IMG/VR virus record: IMGVR_UViG_3300021406_000036
Location: 1 to 29,036 of that record
Direction: 5' to 3' (one strand)
From: a virus
Length of the DNA: 29,036 bases
The position numbers and the translations under genes were made by a program. Under the pieces are notes generated by a model. The model was not told the origin of the DNA. It worked only from the letters and a program-made list of their open reading frames with translations, and did not search any database. Positions within the stretch are counted from its first letter, which is position 1. Every line of letters starts with the position of its first letter. This document shows, in pieces, positions 1-8,011 of this stretch.

Positions 1-1190
1 AGCGTGGTTCCAGGGCCCGACACGAAACCCGCGCCCGCGACCGCCTCCGGGTTTGTGTCGTAGATCGGCGAACCGGGCCCCACCTGCGTTTGCATCTGCT
101 GTTTGATGCCCTCGATAGCCTGTTGGCCACCCTTTGTGGTCACCACCGTGGCCCACTGTGCCAGCGATTGCGCCACTGATGCGCACGACTCCAGATAGTG
201 GCGCGATTCTTTGGCCCAGTCGATCATGGGGTACATTGGCGGGCATCCGAACAGCCACTTGCCGACCGTGCCAATCTTGCGATGGTAGACAGGCGAACCC
301 CACTTAACCGGGTGTCCGTTGATTGTCGCGGGCTTTGCGGGCGGGTCGTAATTGATTGCCGGGTACCACGCCTGCAATGTGACGCTCGCCTGCGATCCGC
401 TCGCCGCGTCGTGTGCCCGCTGCGTCCAGATGCGCTGATAGTACTGCGGCACGTCGGCGTCTTCGGGGTCCGTCCAGATGTCTTGGATTTCGGTCGCGTC
501 GATCAGCCTCTCTTCGCACTCGCCAGTGCCAGGGTCGGTGAAATAGACCCAGAACAGATTGCCGTCAGTAACCTTGGATCGCTGCTGCGCAGTGAGAGCC
601 ACGTGCCCGAATGTCTTCGCGTTGTTTTGGAGTATCTGTTTGATTACGTCGTTGGCGTCCTCATCGTCCGTCGTGACGTCGAACCCGCGGGCGAACGTGT
701 ATTGCGCGATCACATCCACGAGCCGCCGCGGAATCGGATTCTTGATGTAGTACAGGCGGCAGATGAGAATGATTTGCTGGATTCCCCAACGCGTGAATTC
801 GAGCCATGAGTAATTTATCTCGCGCTGCCACTGGACGTTTTGTAAGATCAACTCGTACATGCCGTACGCGCCGATTGGGTTCACATCGCCAATCGGGCCG
901 GCCTCTTGCAGCCCCAGAGATTCAGCCACGCGCACGGGTAGCCGTACCTGGGGCACGTCGCGGGCGCCGAGGTTCTGCGCTTGCCACGGGCCAATCCCGC
1001 ACATGCTCTGCGCCTCGACGATCTCCGCGAGAAACTGGCGAGCCTTTTCCATCTGCTCGTCTTGGCGCGACTGGCGGGAGGCGAGGGCTTGCGAGAGTGC
1101 GCGATTCTCCGCGACAAGTGCGGGTACAGGATTGCGCGGGTTAAGCTTGCGCCAGGCGGCGGCAAGCCAGCGGTTCAGCGTGGCCTTCAT
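1..1190 (-). CDS. Phage portal protein (C-terminus cut by window edge)
   Basis: The frame opens with ATG at 1190 and stays open to base 1, giving 396 codons without a stop. The translation has the usual portal layout: a basic, coiled N-terminus, then a segment reading NPIPRRLVDVIAQYTFARG near residues 150-170, followed by a mixed alpha/beta region with DGNLFWVYF and LIDATEIQDIW. Such text is typical of the stem/clip region of portal proteins, the dodecameric ring through which DNA enters the capsid. The ATG overlaps the TGA of the small upstream gene as ATGA, so translation is probably coupled. In most phages the portal gene directly follows terL; here 7 kb of glycan-type genes separate them. 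The assignment rests on general similarity and position. The 3' end lies outside the window. Confidence 0.8.
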   Translation of the reverse strand, partial: MKATLNRWLAAAWRKLNPRNPVPALVAENRALSQALASRQSRQDEQMEKARQFLAEIVEAQSMCGIGPWQAQNLGARDVPQVRLPVRVAESLGLQEAGPIGDVNPIGAYGMYELILQNVQWQREINYSWLEFTRWGIQQIILICRLYYIKNPIPRRLVDVIAQYTFARGFDVTTDDEDANDVIKQILQNNAKTFGHVALTAQQRSKVTDGNLFWVYFTDPGTGECEERLIDATEIQDIWTDPEDADVPQYYQRIWTQRAHDAASGSQASVTLQAWYPAINYDPPAKPATINGHPVKWGSPVYHRKIGTVGKWLFGCPPMYPMIDWAKESRHYLESCASVAQSLAQWATVVTTKGGQQAIEGIKQQMQTQVGPGSPIYDTNPEAVAGAGFVSGPGTT

Positions 1191-1438
1191 GTGGCTGAGT
1201 TTAGCGCAATTTTGAGCGCTTCGAACGCGGACGGATGGCAGAAGTAAGCGCCGTTGAGCTTAACTATCGAAGGCTGAGTGTAGTTTTTTGGATCTGATGC
1301 CAGCCGTTTTTCTCGGCGCTTGAAGTATGGTCCTCGTGTCGCGTGCTTGATTTGCCGTGGCCCTGGAAGGTTGGCGTCTACGAACACCTGCACGCCGGTA
1401 ATCGCCACCCCAAAACAGGTCAGATGATACTGCGTCAC
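1187..1438 (-). CDS. Small hypothetical protein, 83 aa
   Basis: This gene is nested tightly between a glycosyltransferase and the portal gene. It starts with GTG at 1438, which overlaps the glycosyltransferase stop as GTGA, and ends with TGA overlapping the portal ATG as ATGA. The product begins VTQYHLTCFGVAITG, has a basic middle (KRREKRLASDPK) and ends FEALKIALNSAT. I recognise no family. A longer frame upstream of the GTG exists, but it only shadows the glycosyltransferase gene. The two four-base overlaps are the main evidence that this is a real gene and set its start. Confidence 0.7.
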   Translation of the reverse strand: MTQYHLTCFGVAITGVQVFVDANLPGPRQIKHATRGPYFKRREKRLASDPKNYTQPSIVKLNGAYFCHPSAFEALKIALNSAT

Positions 1439-2196
1439 GGCAGCGGCGACCTCGCGTCTTTCCAGTACAGCAGCTTCGCCGGGTCCCAGGTGAAGTCGAA
1501 CCCAGGCGGGTATTGATCGTAATGAACGCCCCAGCCTTTGGCGTGCTCCTCCATCCGGCGACGTGCAAGCCGCGTCTCGATCTTGCGCCGAGCCTGCTCG
1601 GGCGTGCGGAACGGGTAGTGTTTCATCGTGAATTTCTGCGGGTAGACGCGCATGCCGGGGAAGGTGACCTCGTGCCCTCCGCCGGCGAGCTGCACGCGAC
1701 CCACGTTCTTCCAGAGCTTGCGGTTGGGGATTCGCGAGATGCAGTCGGCCTCGTCGTAGTAGCGAAAGTAACGCTCTGGGTTTTCTGAATCCGCGCGTCC
1801 ATCCCACATTGGACCGACGCAGTAGAACTGGAACACGCGGAAGTCGATGGCGTTGAAACCTGAAGATTGCACGCGTGCGACGGCTTGCCCGAGAGTCTCC
1901 CAGTCAAAGTAACTGCGCCGCCACTCATCCGCGTCTGTGTAGAGAATCCAATCGGCGTCGGACTCCGCGGCCAGATCCTCAATGCGCTTCAGGATCGCGG
2001 TGCAGTTTTGGATTGGATCGGGCACGGACGCGGGGAAGCGCTCGACGGTGCCGAATTGCATCGCTATTTCGTAGCTGTTATCTGTGCTCCACCCGTCGAT
2101 CACGTGCACCGCGCAGCCCTGCTGATGCAGGTGTCGCAGCGCGTGCGGGAGGATGTCGGCTTCCTGGTAGCAGGGAAGAAACGCTTGTATCTTCAC
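1435..2196 (-). CDS. Family 2 glycosyltransferase (GT-A fold)
   Basis: The 253-aa product opens MKIQAFLPCYQEADILPHAL, a standard GT2 first strand and nucleotide-sugar pocket, followed by IDGWSTDN (the DDGS-like step) and an acidic metal-binding motif YTDADEW at about residues 86-92, the DxD site. It should transfer a sugar from an activated nucleotide donor; the donor and acceptor cannot be read from the sequence. No signal peptide or membrane segment is visible, so it probably acts in the cytosol. It starts with ATG at 2196, overlapping the upstream TGA, and its stop overlaps the next GTG. It is one of three different GT2 genes in the TerL-portal cluster, together with an epimerase and methyltransferases, which supports a role in glycan assembly. 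Confidence 0.88.
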   Translation of the reverse strand: MKIQAFLPCYQEADILPHALRHLHQQGCAVHVIDGWSTDNSYEIAMQFGTVERFPASVPDPIQNCTAILKRIEDLAAESDADWILYTDADEWRRSYFDWETLGQAVARVQSSGFNAIDFRVFQFYCVGPMWDGRADSENPERYFRYYDEADCISRIPNRKLWKNVGRVQLAGGGHEVTFPGMRVYPQKFTMKHYPFRTPEQARRKIETRLARRRMEEHAKGWGVHYDQYPPGFDFTWDPAKLLYWKDARSPLP

Positions 2197-2456
2197 TGCG
2201 GCACTCCATCACAACGGATCTCATCAATAGCACTGGCATCCATCGCGAGCACCGCGTATCCGGTCGGATTGCACACGCCGCCGTCTGCGCGCTCTGTGAC
2301 CCCAATGAATGCCCCAACAGCCCACCAAGACGGAGACCATTCGCCCATGCCTGCGGAGTTTCGGTAATCGATCAACGTGACGCCGCACCGCGCGCATTTC
2401 TGAATAGGCCCTGTGGGCTGTCCCGCCAAGTGTACTCTGGTCTGAAATTCCGTCAC
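2193..2456 (-). CDS. Hypothetical protein with CxxC knuckle, 87 aa
   Basis: The start is GTG at 2456, overlapping the epimerase stop as GTGA; its own stop overlaps the following glycosyltransferase ATG. The protein has a CARCG knuckle near residue 20, one further cysteine in GGVCNPTGY and another in EIRCDG, so a structural zinc site is possible. The centre is aromatic and hydrophobic (EWSPSWWAVGAFIGV). I do not recognise the family. It sits inside the glycan cluster and is translationally coupled to both neighbours, but its role there is unknown. Confidence 0.7.
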   Translation of the reverse strand: MTEFQTRVHLAGQPTGPIQKCARCGVTLIDYRNSAGMGEWSPSWWAVGAFIGVTERADGGVCNPTGYAVLAMDASAIDEIRCDGVPQ

Positions 2457-3328
2457 AGCGCCAAGCCCTCCTCAATGCTCTTGAACTCGTACGGCCCGAT
2501 GATCGACAGCAGCCGCGTGCAGTCCGCTCGCGTGAAATGCTGATAACTCGCCGGGTCTGGGATCGGGCGATATTCAATATTCCCGGCCATCTCCGCGATA
2601 TCAGTGCTCGGCCACCTGCCGACAATGCGCGCCAGATCGTTGAAACTCGTCGCCGCGCCCGTGCCCACGTTGACGATGCCGGTAGCGTCCGACTCGATCA
2701 GCCGCATGATGCACTCGACCACATCCGACACGTGGATAAAGTCCTTGGCCTGCGTGCCGTCGCCGTAGATCACGATTGGCTCGCCGCGCTCTTTCGCGAT
2801 GCGCATCCATGTGGGCGGCGCTTGCTTACCGGGCGGTTTGAGTTCGTCGCCGGGGCCGTACGCGTTGAAGATGCGCAGCCCGAGGGTGTTCGTGAAGCTC
2901 GCCGCCATTAGTTCGGTCATGAGTTTCGATCTTCCGTAATGGCTGGCGCTAGGCCACAATCCTTGGCCTTCCCACTGCACAGGAGAGTTCATTGCGTCTC
3001 TTCCCATTGCACAAGTCCCGTACACCGAGCTGCTGCTGGCGTACACCAGGCGGGCACCGGACTGCGCGGCGAGTCGCAGCACGTTCCACGTGCCCATCAC
3101 GTTGCACGCGTAGTTGTCGGCCAGCGTCCAGGCGAAGCCCGCGTTGCTGCTGTACGCCGCGAGGTGCAGCACCACGTCGCATTCCATGCGGGTCAACAGC
3201 CGCACGTCGGCGTTGCGCGGCGGTCGTGCGCGGATGTCCAGGGAGTCGACTTCCCACCCGCGCGCCATTGCTGCCTTGACCGCGTACGAACCAATGAATC
3301 CGGCTGAGCCGGTGATTAGGAGTTTCAT
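2453..3328 (-). CDS. NAD-dependent sugar epimerase/dehydratase (extended SDR)
   Basis: The 291-aa product is an extended short-chain dehydrogenase. The Rossmann nucleotide loop TGSAGFIGS is at residues 6-14, the catalytic pair YxxxK is Tyr131 and Lys135 in HYGRSKL, and the upstream serine run of the active site is in YASSSSVYG. Downstream are NAYGPGD and GDGTQAKDFIHVSDV, typical of UDP/GDP/dTDP-sugar epimerases, reductases and 4,6-dehydratases. It would convert one nucleotide sugar into another, supplying the neighbouring glycosyltransferases. The exact substrate is not deducible. ATG at 3328 overlaps the preceding stop as ATGA, and its own TGA overlaps the next GTG. All expected catalytic residues are present, so the enzyme is probably active. 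Confidence 0.9.
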   Translation of the reverse strand: MKLLITGSAGFIGSYAVKAAMARGWEVDSLDIRARPPRNADVRLLTRMECDVVLHLAAYSSNAGFAWTLADNYACNVMGTWNVLRLAAQSGARLVYASSSSVYGTCAMGRDAMNSPVQWEGQGLWPSASHYGRSKLMTELMAASFTNTLGLRIFNAYGPGDELKPPGKQAPPTWMRIAKERGEPIVIYGDGTQAKDFIHVSDVVECIMRLIESDATGIVNVGTGAATSFNDLARIVGRWPSTDIAEMAGNIEYRPIPDPASYQHFTRADCTRLLSIIGPYEFKSIEEGLAL

Positions 3329-3561
3329 GTCTCAATCATCCTATCTGAATAGTAAGTACTACCACCCATCGCGTGAATGCATTGCCAAAACCAAAACGGA
3401 ATGTTGAACAGCTCGCCATGGGGGGAATAATTGAAAACCTGTTCCGGTGTCATTCTAATGCCGCTCTCCCCGGTCAGTTTGTTGCGGAACTCCATGTTCG
3501 CGGCTATAACTTGGCACATTTCGCGGTATGTGACGGGATTGGAGATCATCAGGAGTTTCAT
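3325..3561 (-). CDS. Hypothetical protein, 78 aa
   Basis: I chose ATG at 3561 because it overlaps the upstream methyltransferase stop as ATGA; an in-frame start 15 bases further upstream lies inside that gene. The product begins MKLLMISNPVTYREMCQ, carries an aromatic stretch FNIPFWFWQCIHAMGG and ends SDRMIET. I see no recognised motif. The pattern of short strand, helix, then aromatic C-terminus is compatible with a small soluble accessory protein. It is co-translated with the epimerase gene that follows. Confidence 0.65.
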   Translation of the reverse strand: MKLLMISNPVTYREMCQVIAANMEFRNKLTGESGIRMTPEQVFNYSPHGELFNIPFWFWQCIHAMGGSTYYSDRMIET

Positions 3562-4097
3562 TTTTCTAGGTACCAAAACCTTCCGTGCGTCTGCCTACCA
3601 GGCACGCACTCGTCGACCGCGCGTATCACACCAGCCACGCTCGGCAGTTCGACGTCGTAGTCATCGCCGCACAACAACTTGCGCGCGAACTGGCCGTACA
3701 TTTCGATGTCTTTCTTCGCGCCTTCGTAAGTGTGGTCGCCGTCGAGGTACACCAGATCCACTTCGTCCACCATCTCCAGCAACTCTTGCGCATGCGAGTC
3801 GCCCTTAATGGCGCAAATCTTGCGCTGCACACCAGCGCGCACTACGTTGTCCGCGAAGGCATCATATATGCCGATCAGTCCGTGCTCTGGTATGTCGCCC
3901 CACGTGTCGATGCACGTCACGCTCTCAACGCGCTGCGCAAACCAGATCGCCGAGCAGCCGTAGCACGTGCCGATCTCCAGCACCGTGCGGATGTCGTGCT
4001 TACGGATCAACTCTTCGAGCTTTTCGGCCACGTGCGGGTACAGCCACGCGTCCATCGGCTCGCCGTAGTGCCACGGCGTGAGCGGTAAGTGTTTCAA
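3558..4097 (-). CDS. Class I SAM-dependent methyltransferase (Methyltransf_24-like), copy B
   Basis: The product has the SAM-binding motif VLEIGTCYGCSAIWFA and the acidic motif LVYLDGDHTYEGAKKDIE, the signature of the Methyltransf_24 group, often found in glycan and natural-product clusters. The likely start is TTG at 4097, overlapping the preceding stop as TTGA, in line with the overlaps at neighbouring junctions; TTG at 4115 and a downstream ATG are alternatives. It is a paralogue of the next gene upstream: the same order of motifs, the same CIDTW/CVDTW strand, the same GDSH segment and a shared FWY C-terminus. Methylation of a sugar hydroxyl is a reasonable inference from the company it keeps but is not shown by the sequence. 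Confidence 0.85.
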   Translation of the reverse strand: MKHLPLTPWHYGEPMDAWLYPHVAEKLEELIRKHDIRTVLEIGTCYGCSAIWFAQRVESVTCIDTWGDIPEHGLIGIYDAFADNVVRAGVQRKICAIKGDSHAQELLEMVDEVDLVYLDGDHTYEGAKKDIEMYGQFARKLLCGDDYDVELPSVAGVIRAVDECVPGRQTHGRFWYLEK

Positions 4098-4699
4098 GGC
4101 CGCACCCAGTACCAAAACGGCCCGACGTGCTGCGCTTCCGGCAGCAGTTTGTTGACAGCCTCGATGACACCAAACGCCGGCGTCTTCCCGTCGGACTCAT
4201 AGCGCACGGAGTAGTCGTCGCCGCACAGGACGACGCGCGCCTTGTCCTGGTAAATCTCGATGTCGCGGCACACCGACGCGTAATCGTGGCGCGCATCCAG
4301 ATACACCAGGTCCGCCACTGGCACCTCACCGTGTACATAGTGCGAGTCGCCCTTGATAGGCGTGATCTTGTGCCACACTCCGCTGCGCATCACGTTGTCG
4401 CGGAATAGCGGAAAGAAATCGCGCGGCAGGTCCCAGCGACGTAGTGTGCCGACGAGGTTGTTCTCGCTCTCGTAAGTCGCGCCTTCGAACCATGTGTCAA
4501 CGCAGTGAACCTGTTTGATTGATTCGAACTGCGCGAACCAGACGGCAGAGAGGCCAAGGAAAGAACCCACCTCGACGACCGAACTTATTCCGCGTTCGCA
4601 GATTAGATGGGTAAGCGTAAGCCGATTAGCTTGGTCAAACCAGCCTGGGATTAGAGGACTGGCCACATTCGGAAAGACATCGAATATTGTCTTGCTCAC
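4094..4699 (-). CDS. Class I SAM-dependent methyltransferase (Methyltransf_24-like), copy A
   Basis: This 201-aa protein shares its architecture with the gene just downstream: motif I VVEVGSFLGLSAVWFA, then CVDTW, IKGDSHY, and the acidic motif LVYLDARHDYASVCRDIE, ending GPFWYWVRP. The downstream paralogue has DGDH where this one has DARH, so the metal or substrate site may differ. The start is GTG at 4699, overlapping the previous TGA as GTGA. The pair probably arose by tandem duplication and then diverged. Likely role: methylation of a sugar or glycan intermediate made by the neighbouring glycosyltransferases; this is inferred from context. Confidence 0.85.
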   Translation of the reverse strand: MSKTIFDVFPNVASPLIPGWFDQANRLTLTHLICERGISSVVEVGSFLGLSAVWFAQFESIKQVHCVDTWFEGATYESENNLVGTLRRWDLPRDFFPLFRDNVMRSGVWHKITPIKGDSHYVHGEVPVADLVYLDARHDYASVCRDIEIYQDKARVVLCGDDYSVRYESDGKTPAFGVIEAVNKLLPEAQHVGPFWYWVRP

Positions 4700-5475
4700 T
4701 TCGGCAACCTCGACTTTCCTGGCGCAAATCCGTGCCCTTCCGGCCAGTGGCCGTGAATCTTGGTAAACAGATCTTCGTGCGCCCTCACGTCGTGCGGGTG
4801 CTCGGGATCGTGCCGGAACGTGGACTTGAGCCCCGTGGACTCTGGCAGGTGGTCGACCAGCACGCCATCGTACACGCCTAGCTTCAGGCCAGCCTGGCGG
4901 ATGCGCAGCGAGTAGTCGTCGTCTTCGAGCCCGTAGCCGCGGGCACCGGGACCACCAGCGTTAATGCCAAACCGCTCGTCGAGCAGTCCAACGTAATCGA
5001 TCGTGCTGCGCGGGATATAGACACACGCGAACACGAGCATGGTGCGCTCTTCGCGGATTTCGTTCGGCCAACCCCGGCGCTGAACTAAATTGATCGTGCC
5101 CACCGAGCCGTGCGTGAAACTTGGACATACCGCGCCGTAGTCAAGATGCGCTCGCAAGGTGCGCTGAAGTAACTCGAAGCCGCGCGGCTTCCTCAGCAGC
5201 GCGTCGTCATTCATCAGCACCACGTCGTCAGTGCCCGTCTCGCGGATGCCGTCGTTGCAAGCACGAGAGAAAACGAAGGGCTTTTGTCCGATCAAAATTC
5301 GCAGAGTGTCATCGGCAATCGAGTCGGGGCCAAAGATAACCTCGCGGAGGTTTTCGCAAGAGTCGCCGTCCCACACCACAATCACCCGGCACGTCTCGCC
5401 CATCGCGCGGATCTGCCGCACACACGCGGTCAGGTTGGCGATATTGCGACTGGGGATGATTACGCTGTAACTCAT
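4696..5475 (-). CDS. Family 2 glycosyltransferase
   Basis: The 259-aa product starts MSYSVIIPSRNIANLTACV, the classic GT2 first strand, continues with VVWDGDS and reaches the divalent-metal motif MNDDALL near residue 108. The region reading GLLDERFGINAGGPGARGYGLEDDDYSLRIRQAG (given here only as its key parts: DERF, GYGLEDDD and LRIRQAG) is the acceptor-side motif common in rhamnosyl- and galactosyl-type GT2 enzymes, where the ED pair is the usual catalytic base. No membrane segment is visible. ATG at 5475 overlaps the stop of a small membrane protein. It is a different subfamily from the other two GT2 genes in this cluster. Confidence 0.88.
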   Translation of the reverse strand: MSYSVIIPSRNIANLTACVRQIRAMGETCRVIVVWDGDSCENLREVIFGPDSIADDTLRILIGQKPFVFSRACNDGIRETGTDDVVLMNDDALLRKPRGFELLQRTLRAHLDYGAVCPSFTHGSVGTINLVQRRGWPNEIREERTMLVFACVYIPRSTIDYVGLLDERFGINAGGPGARGYGLEDDDYSLRIRQAGLKLGVYDGVLVDHLPESTGLKSTFRHDPEHPHDVRAHEDLFTKIHGHWPEGHGFAPGKSRLPK

Positions 5476-5630
5476 TTATTTGCTCCGAACGGCCAAAAGA
5501 ATTCCACCACGGCACCGAATACCTCGCTTGCTACTGCCAGCATGAGCGCCAGCCACCAATACAGAGTCGTGGCGGCGCGCTTCTTCGATGCCTTGTGAAT
5601 GCGCCAGAAGTAAACCTCGAGAGCCATCAT
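5472..5630 (-). CDS. Small membrane protein, 52 aa
   Basis: Reading from ATG at 5630 gives MMALEVYFWRIHKASKK, then one hydrophobic segment (LYWWLALMLAVASEVFGAVV) at about residues 23-42, and an aromatic tail ending FGANK. The basic residues before the segment predict an N-in orientation. The stop overlaps the following glycosyltransferase ATG as ATGA. The start lies four bases after the stop of the preceding short gene. It may anchor or assist the glycan enzymes at the membrane, or be a superinfection-type moron; neither can be decided from sequence. Confidence 0.65.
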   Translation of the reverse strand: MMALEVYFWRIHKASKKRAATTLYWWLALMLAVASEVFGAVVEFFWPFGANK

Positions 5631-5633
5631 TAG

Positions 5634-5753
5634 CTAGCGCTTCCTTTCGCGCCGCTCCATCTCCGACATGAATTGCTCTCTCCTGTCCTTCGGGTAGTCA
5701 GACCACAGCCAGAGCACCACCAAGACAATCACGAAACCGATAATGTAGATCAT
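5634..5753 (-). CDS. Short membrane protein, 39 aa
   Basis: ATG at 5753 follows the stop of the cysteine-rich gene by one base. The protein is one membrane segment right at the N-terminus (IYIIGFVIVLVVLWLW), then a charged tail SDYPKDRREQFMSEMERRERKR given in part: it is rich in Arg and Glu and probably helical. This layout is like many one-span phage peptides. A longer in-frame start exists upstream but falls inside the preceding gene and would bury the membrane segment. Confidence 0.6.
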   Translation of the reverse strand: MIYIIGFVIVLVVLWLWSDYPKDRREQFMSEMERRERKR

Positions 5754-5754
5754 G

Positions 5755-6003
5755 TTACTTTGCTCCCCTCTCTTCGAAAAGAACACACCGCTTCGCTGAT
5801 AGCACGCAGTCGCGGTATTCGTCTTCTGTTGCGCCGTGCCAGTAATCCCAGACATCCTTTGCGCACTCCATCGAGAAGTTTTCGCCGGGAGTGGATTCTG
5901 AGTAACCAGGGATGGCTACGCTTATCGCCATGTGAACGCACTCCACGCAGCATTTATCAGGGTGGATCACAGGCAGAGACTTATCGATCGAATACGTGAT
6001 CAC
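5755..6003 (-). CDS. Cysteine-rich small protein, 82 aa
   Basis: GTG at 6003 overlaps the methyltransferase stop as GTGA. The product has paired cysteines CCVECVH near residues 18-24, then MECAK, DCVLSAKRC and a terminal FEERGAK. The spacing of a CxxCxH knuckle followed by scattered single cysteines is common in small phage proteins that may bind zinc, whose function is not established. The long in-frame extension upstream merely shadows the methyltransferase gene. Confidence 0.65.
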   Translation of the reverse strand: MITYSIDKSLPVIHPDKCCVECVHMAISVAIPGYSESTPGENFSMECAKDVWDYWHGATEDEYRDCVLSAKRCVLFEERGAK

Positions 6004-6620
6004 GATTTCACCGCCTCCAGGACAGCCGTGAATTTCCAAACATCGCACACCACATAACGAGATCGCGAGTTGCCAGCGAACTCGGTATACATACGCTCCG
6101 TCACTCCGAGCATCTTGAACCGTGCCGTGATGCCGTACGCCTCGGCGAACCGCTTGTGTGCCGGCGAGCCGTCGGTGTAATACTGGAGCGCGTTCGGCGT
6201 CCACGGCGTCACATGTGTCGGGTCTTGGAAGTGCCCCGCTCCCTTCGCCGCGTCGGGGCACTCCATTGTCAGGATGCCGCCAAGCTTGAGCACGCGGTGC
6301 GCCTCGTTCATTACGTGGATTCGGCCAGACCAGTGACGCTCTTTCCTGCCAGACCCGTACGGGTAAGCGCCCTTTGGAATACACCGTGCGCACTCCTGTG
6401 GCATCACGTGCACGCAATCTGAAATGTGCTCGAAGATATCCGCAGCGTAGATCTCCTCAACGCTGGAGTCTTCCCACGGCCACGGTAGCGCGAGGTCGGC
6501 GCGCTCGAACTTGGCGGTAGCGATGGGGACTCTGGAAGTGCTCTGTGTCGGCGCAACGAGATCAACGTTGACCCAATCGCCGCCGCGCAGATCCGTCGAA
6601 CAGCCAAGATTCAATCGCAT
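6000..6620 (-). CDS. SAM-dependent methyltransferase (Methyltransf_11 type)
   Basis: The 206-aa protein opens MRLNLGCSTDLRGGDWVNVD, the glycine-rich SAM loop plus the acidic ribose-binding residue, followed by DIFEHISD, NEAHRVLKLGGILTMECPD and a C-terminal beta region. This is the pattern of the COG4627-like methyltransferases frequent in phages and in surface-polysaccharide clusters. It belongs to a different branch from the two Methyltransf_24-like genes nearby. ATG at 6620 lies 10 bases inside the end of the preceding small gene. The substrate is unknown; context suggests a glycan. Confidence 0.85.
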   Translation of the reverse strand: MRLNLGCSTDLRGGDWVNVDLVAPTQSTSRVPIATAKFERADLALPWPWEDSSVEEIYAADIFEHISDCVHVMPQECARCIPKGAYPYGSGRKERHWSGRIHVMNEAHRVLKLGGILTMECPDAAKGAGHFQDPTHVTPWTPNALQYYTDGSPAHKRFAEAYGITARFKMLGVTERMYTEFAGNSRSRYVVCDVWKFTAVLEAVKS

Positions 6621-6760
6621 TCCAACACCACCTGCTCCCGGTCGTCAAAGCGATAGCGCACGCTGGTCAGCGGCACACAATCCCCGCTTTGATGCCAGAC
6701 AACAGCCTCCGCGCTTCCCTCAAGCCTTTCTAACTCCGCTATTAGTTGGCTAACTGTCAC
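6611..6760 (-). CDS. Small hypothetical protein, 49 aa
   Basis: The frame from GTG at 6760 reads [20 protein letters not shown] and ends VVLECD. The start overlaps the glycosyltransferase stop as GTGA, and the end overlaps the next gene by 10 bases. The opening helix (SQLIAELER) followed by a beta-rich half containing a VWHQ segment matches a widespread class of very small phage proteins with an N-terminal SQLI-L helix; no function is established for them. It was found by reading the gap between the two flanking genes. Confidence 0.65.
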   Translation of the reverse strand: MTVSQLIAELERLEGSAEAVVWHQSGDCVPLTSVRYRFDDREQVVLECD

Positions 6761-7476
6761 AGTCTCATCGCCCTTTCACAGTACGCGTCAAACTCGGGTG
6801 CCCGTCGCCACACGTCCGGGTTGCGCAGCATCACCGCGCGGTCGTAGCCCTCGGTGTTGCTAGCGTGGATACCGCACACTATGCGGGGTTCTGCTGGCCT
6901 CGGGTGCGGATCGGGCTCCCTTCCGAATTCGCTGCCTGCCAGCAGGGGAATGTGCGTGCCGACGCTCAGACACTCGCGACTCACCAGCGGCGTGCGCATC
7001 CACCGCATGTCCTCGTGCGGCGCGTCGTCGAATGGCTGCCTTTCCCAGAGCTCTCGCCTGTAGAGCAGGCTCGCTCCCGCGGCCCAGTTCGCCTGGTGGT
7101 TGCGGTAGAGCCACGCTTCATTCGCTGGCATTCCGCCGATGGTGGACTTGGGGAACTTGTTGCGCGTGTCCCAGAAAAGCAGCTCGCGGTAGCCGACGCA
7201 CTGTTTGCCGGACGCGAGCAAAAGTGCAGCCTGCTCTTCAATTCTGCGAGGATGACTAATGTCATCGTCATCAGCATGCGCGATCATTTCTCCAGTGGCG
7301 TATGCGTTCGCAACATTACGGATGTAGCCGATTGTGTGACCAACGTACGGCGCGGTGTCCAACGCGACAAGTTCCAGATTGGGGTAAGTCTGCGCCTGTA
7401 TGGAGTTTCTTGCCCTAACTTGCATCGCATCGCGGCCCGATGATAACAGCATTACGACCGATACCTTAGGATGCAC
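6757..7476 (-). CDS. Family 2 glycosyltransferase with HADDDD motif
   Basis: The product (about 239 aa) begins [16 protein letters not shown], has the GT2 helix [20 protein letters not shown] and a strong metal-binding motif [10 protein letters not shown] near residue 92. Later motifs include [12 protein letters not shown], typical of GT2 proteins related to hyaluronan- and LPS-type transferases. Start choice: GTG at 7476 has AGAGG five bases upstream, while the GTG at 7482 has no room for a ribosome site, so the downstream start is favoured. The gene overlaps the end of the HNH-like gene by 11 bases. It is the first and most upstream transferase of the cluster in transcription order. Confidence 0.88.
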   Translation of the reverse strand: MHPKVSVVMLLSSGRDAMQVRARNSIQAQTYPNLELVALDTAPYVGHTIGYIRNVANAYATGEMIAHADDDDISHPRRIEEQAALLLASGKQCVGYRELLFWDTRNKFPKSTIGGMPANEAWLYRNHQANWAAGASLLYRRELWERQPFDDAPHEDMRWMRTPLVSRECLSVGTHIPLLAGSEFGREPDPHPRPAEPRIVCGIHASNTEGYDRAVMLRNPDVWRRAPEFDAYCERAMRL

Positions 7477-8011
7477 TGGCACCTCTCATCCTTGCCCACA
7501 CCGCTTTCATGGAGGCGCTTCTGAGCGCGCGATCCACTGGCCTTTGGTTGGCGCGCTGCTCTTTGCGAGTGGCCCATCGGCAATTATCCGGCGAGTACGG
7601 CCCGTCATTATCGATTCGCTCCAGCGTCATCCCATCCGGTCGTGGAGCCATGTCTTCGAGGAAGTTATCGAACAAGAGCCACCGCTCACAGACCTTGATT
7701 CCGCGGCCTCCATAGTGCTGATACCCGCCAGATTTTGGATTTCTGCATCGCTGCACCATTGATCCCCAAACGTGATACAAGCGAGTATCGGACATTCCGT
7801 GGCGACGTTTAAGGATGCTATGAAAGGCCCTAGAAACACACCCACAGCTAGATGAGTGTCCATTCTTGAGAGAGCCCCCAGCAATCAATCTTATCGCGCC
7901 ACACACACATGCACAGCGGCACGCAGCTTCTCTGCCTTTTCTGGGGATTCGCTCTAATACCAGCCACGCCCCGAACATGCGTCCAGATAAATCTTGGTGG
8001 GTTACACTCAT
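7466..8011 (-). CDS. HNH-like / zinc-binding phage protein, 181 aa
   Basis: ATG at 8011 overlaps the preceding stop as ATGA and has GGAAGG just upstream. The N-terminal part carries cysteines CRCACVCG and SCGC that look like a zinc ribbon. Then come [24 protein letters not shown] and, near residues 133-152, a block containing [19 protein letters not shown]. The last block resembles the HNH core of homing-type endonucleases, with Asn residues kept but the first His position occupied by Arg. Families like this are common in phages as free-standing HNH or AP2-type genes. It may be a homing endonuclease that inserted here, or a degenerate DNA-binding relative. Nuclease activity is uncertain because of the missing His. 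Confidence 0.65.
   Translation of the reverse strand: MSVTHQDLSGRMFGAWLVLERIPRKGREAACRCACVCGAIRLIAGGSLKNGHSSSCGCVSRAFHSILKRRHGMSDTRLYHVWGSMVQRCRNPKSGGYQHYGGRGIKVCERWLLFDNFLEDMAPRPDGMTLERIDNDGPYSPDNCRWATRKEQRANQRPVDRALRSASMKAVWARMRGASAS

Noticed and set aside
198-809. Long plus-strand open frame
   Set aside because: It lies opposite the portal gene, whose protein has recognisable family text; the plus-strand translation is Arg/Val-rich and has no motifs.
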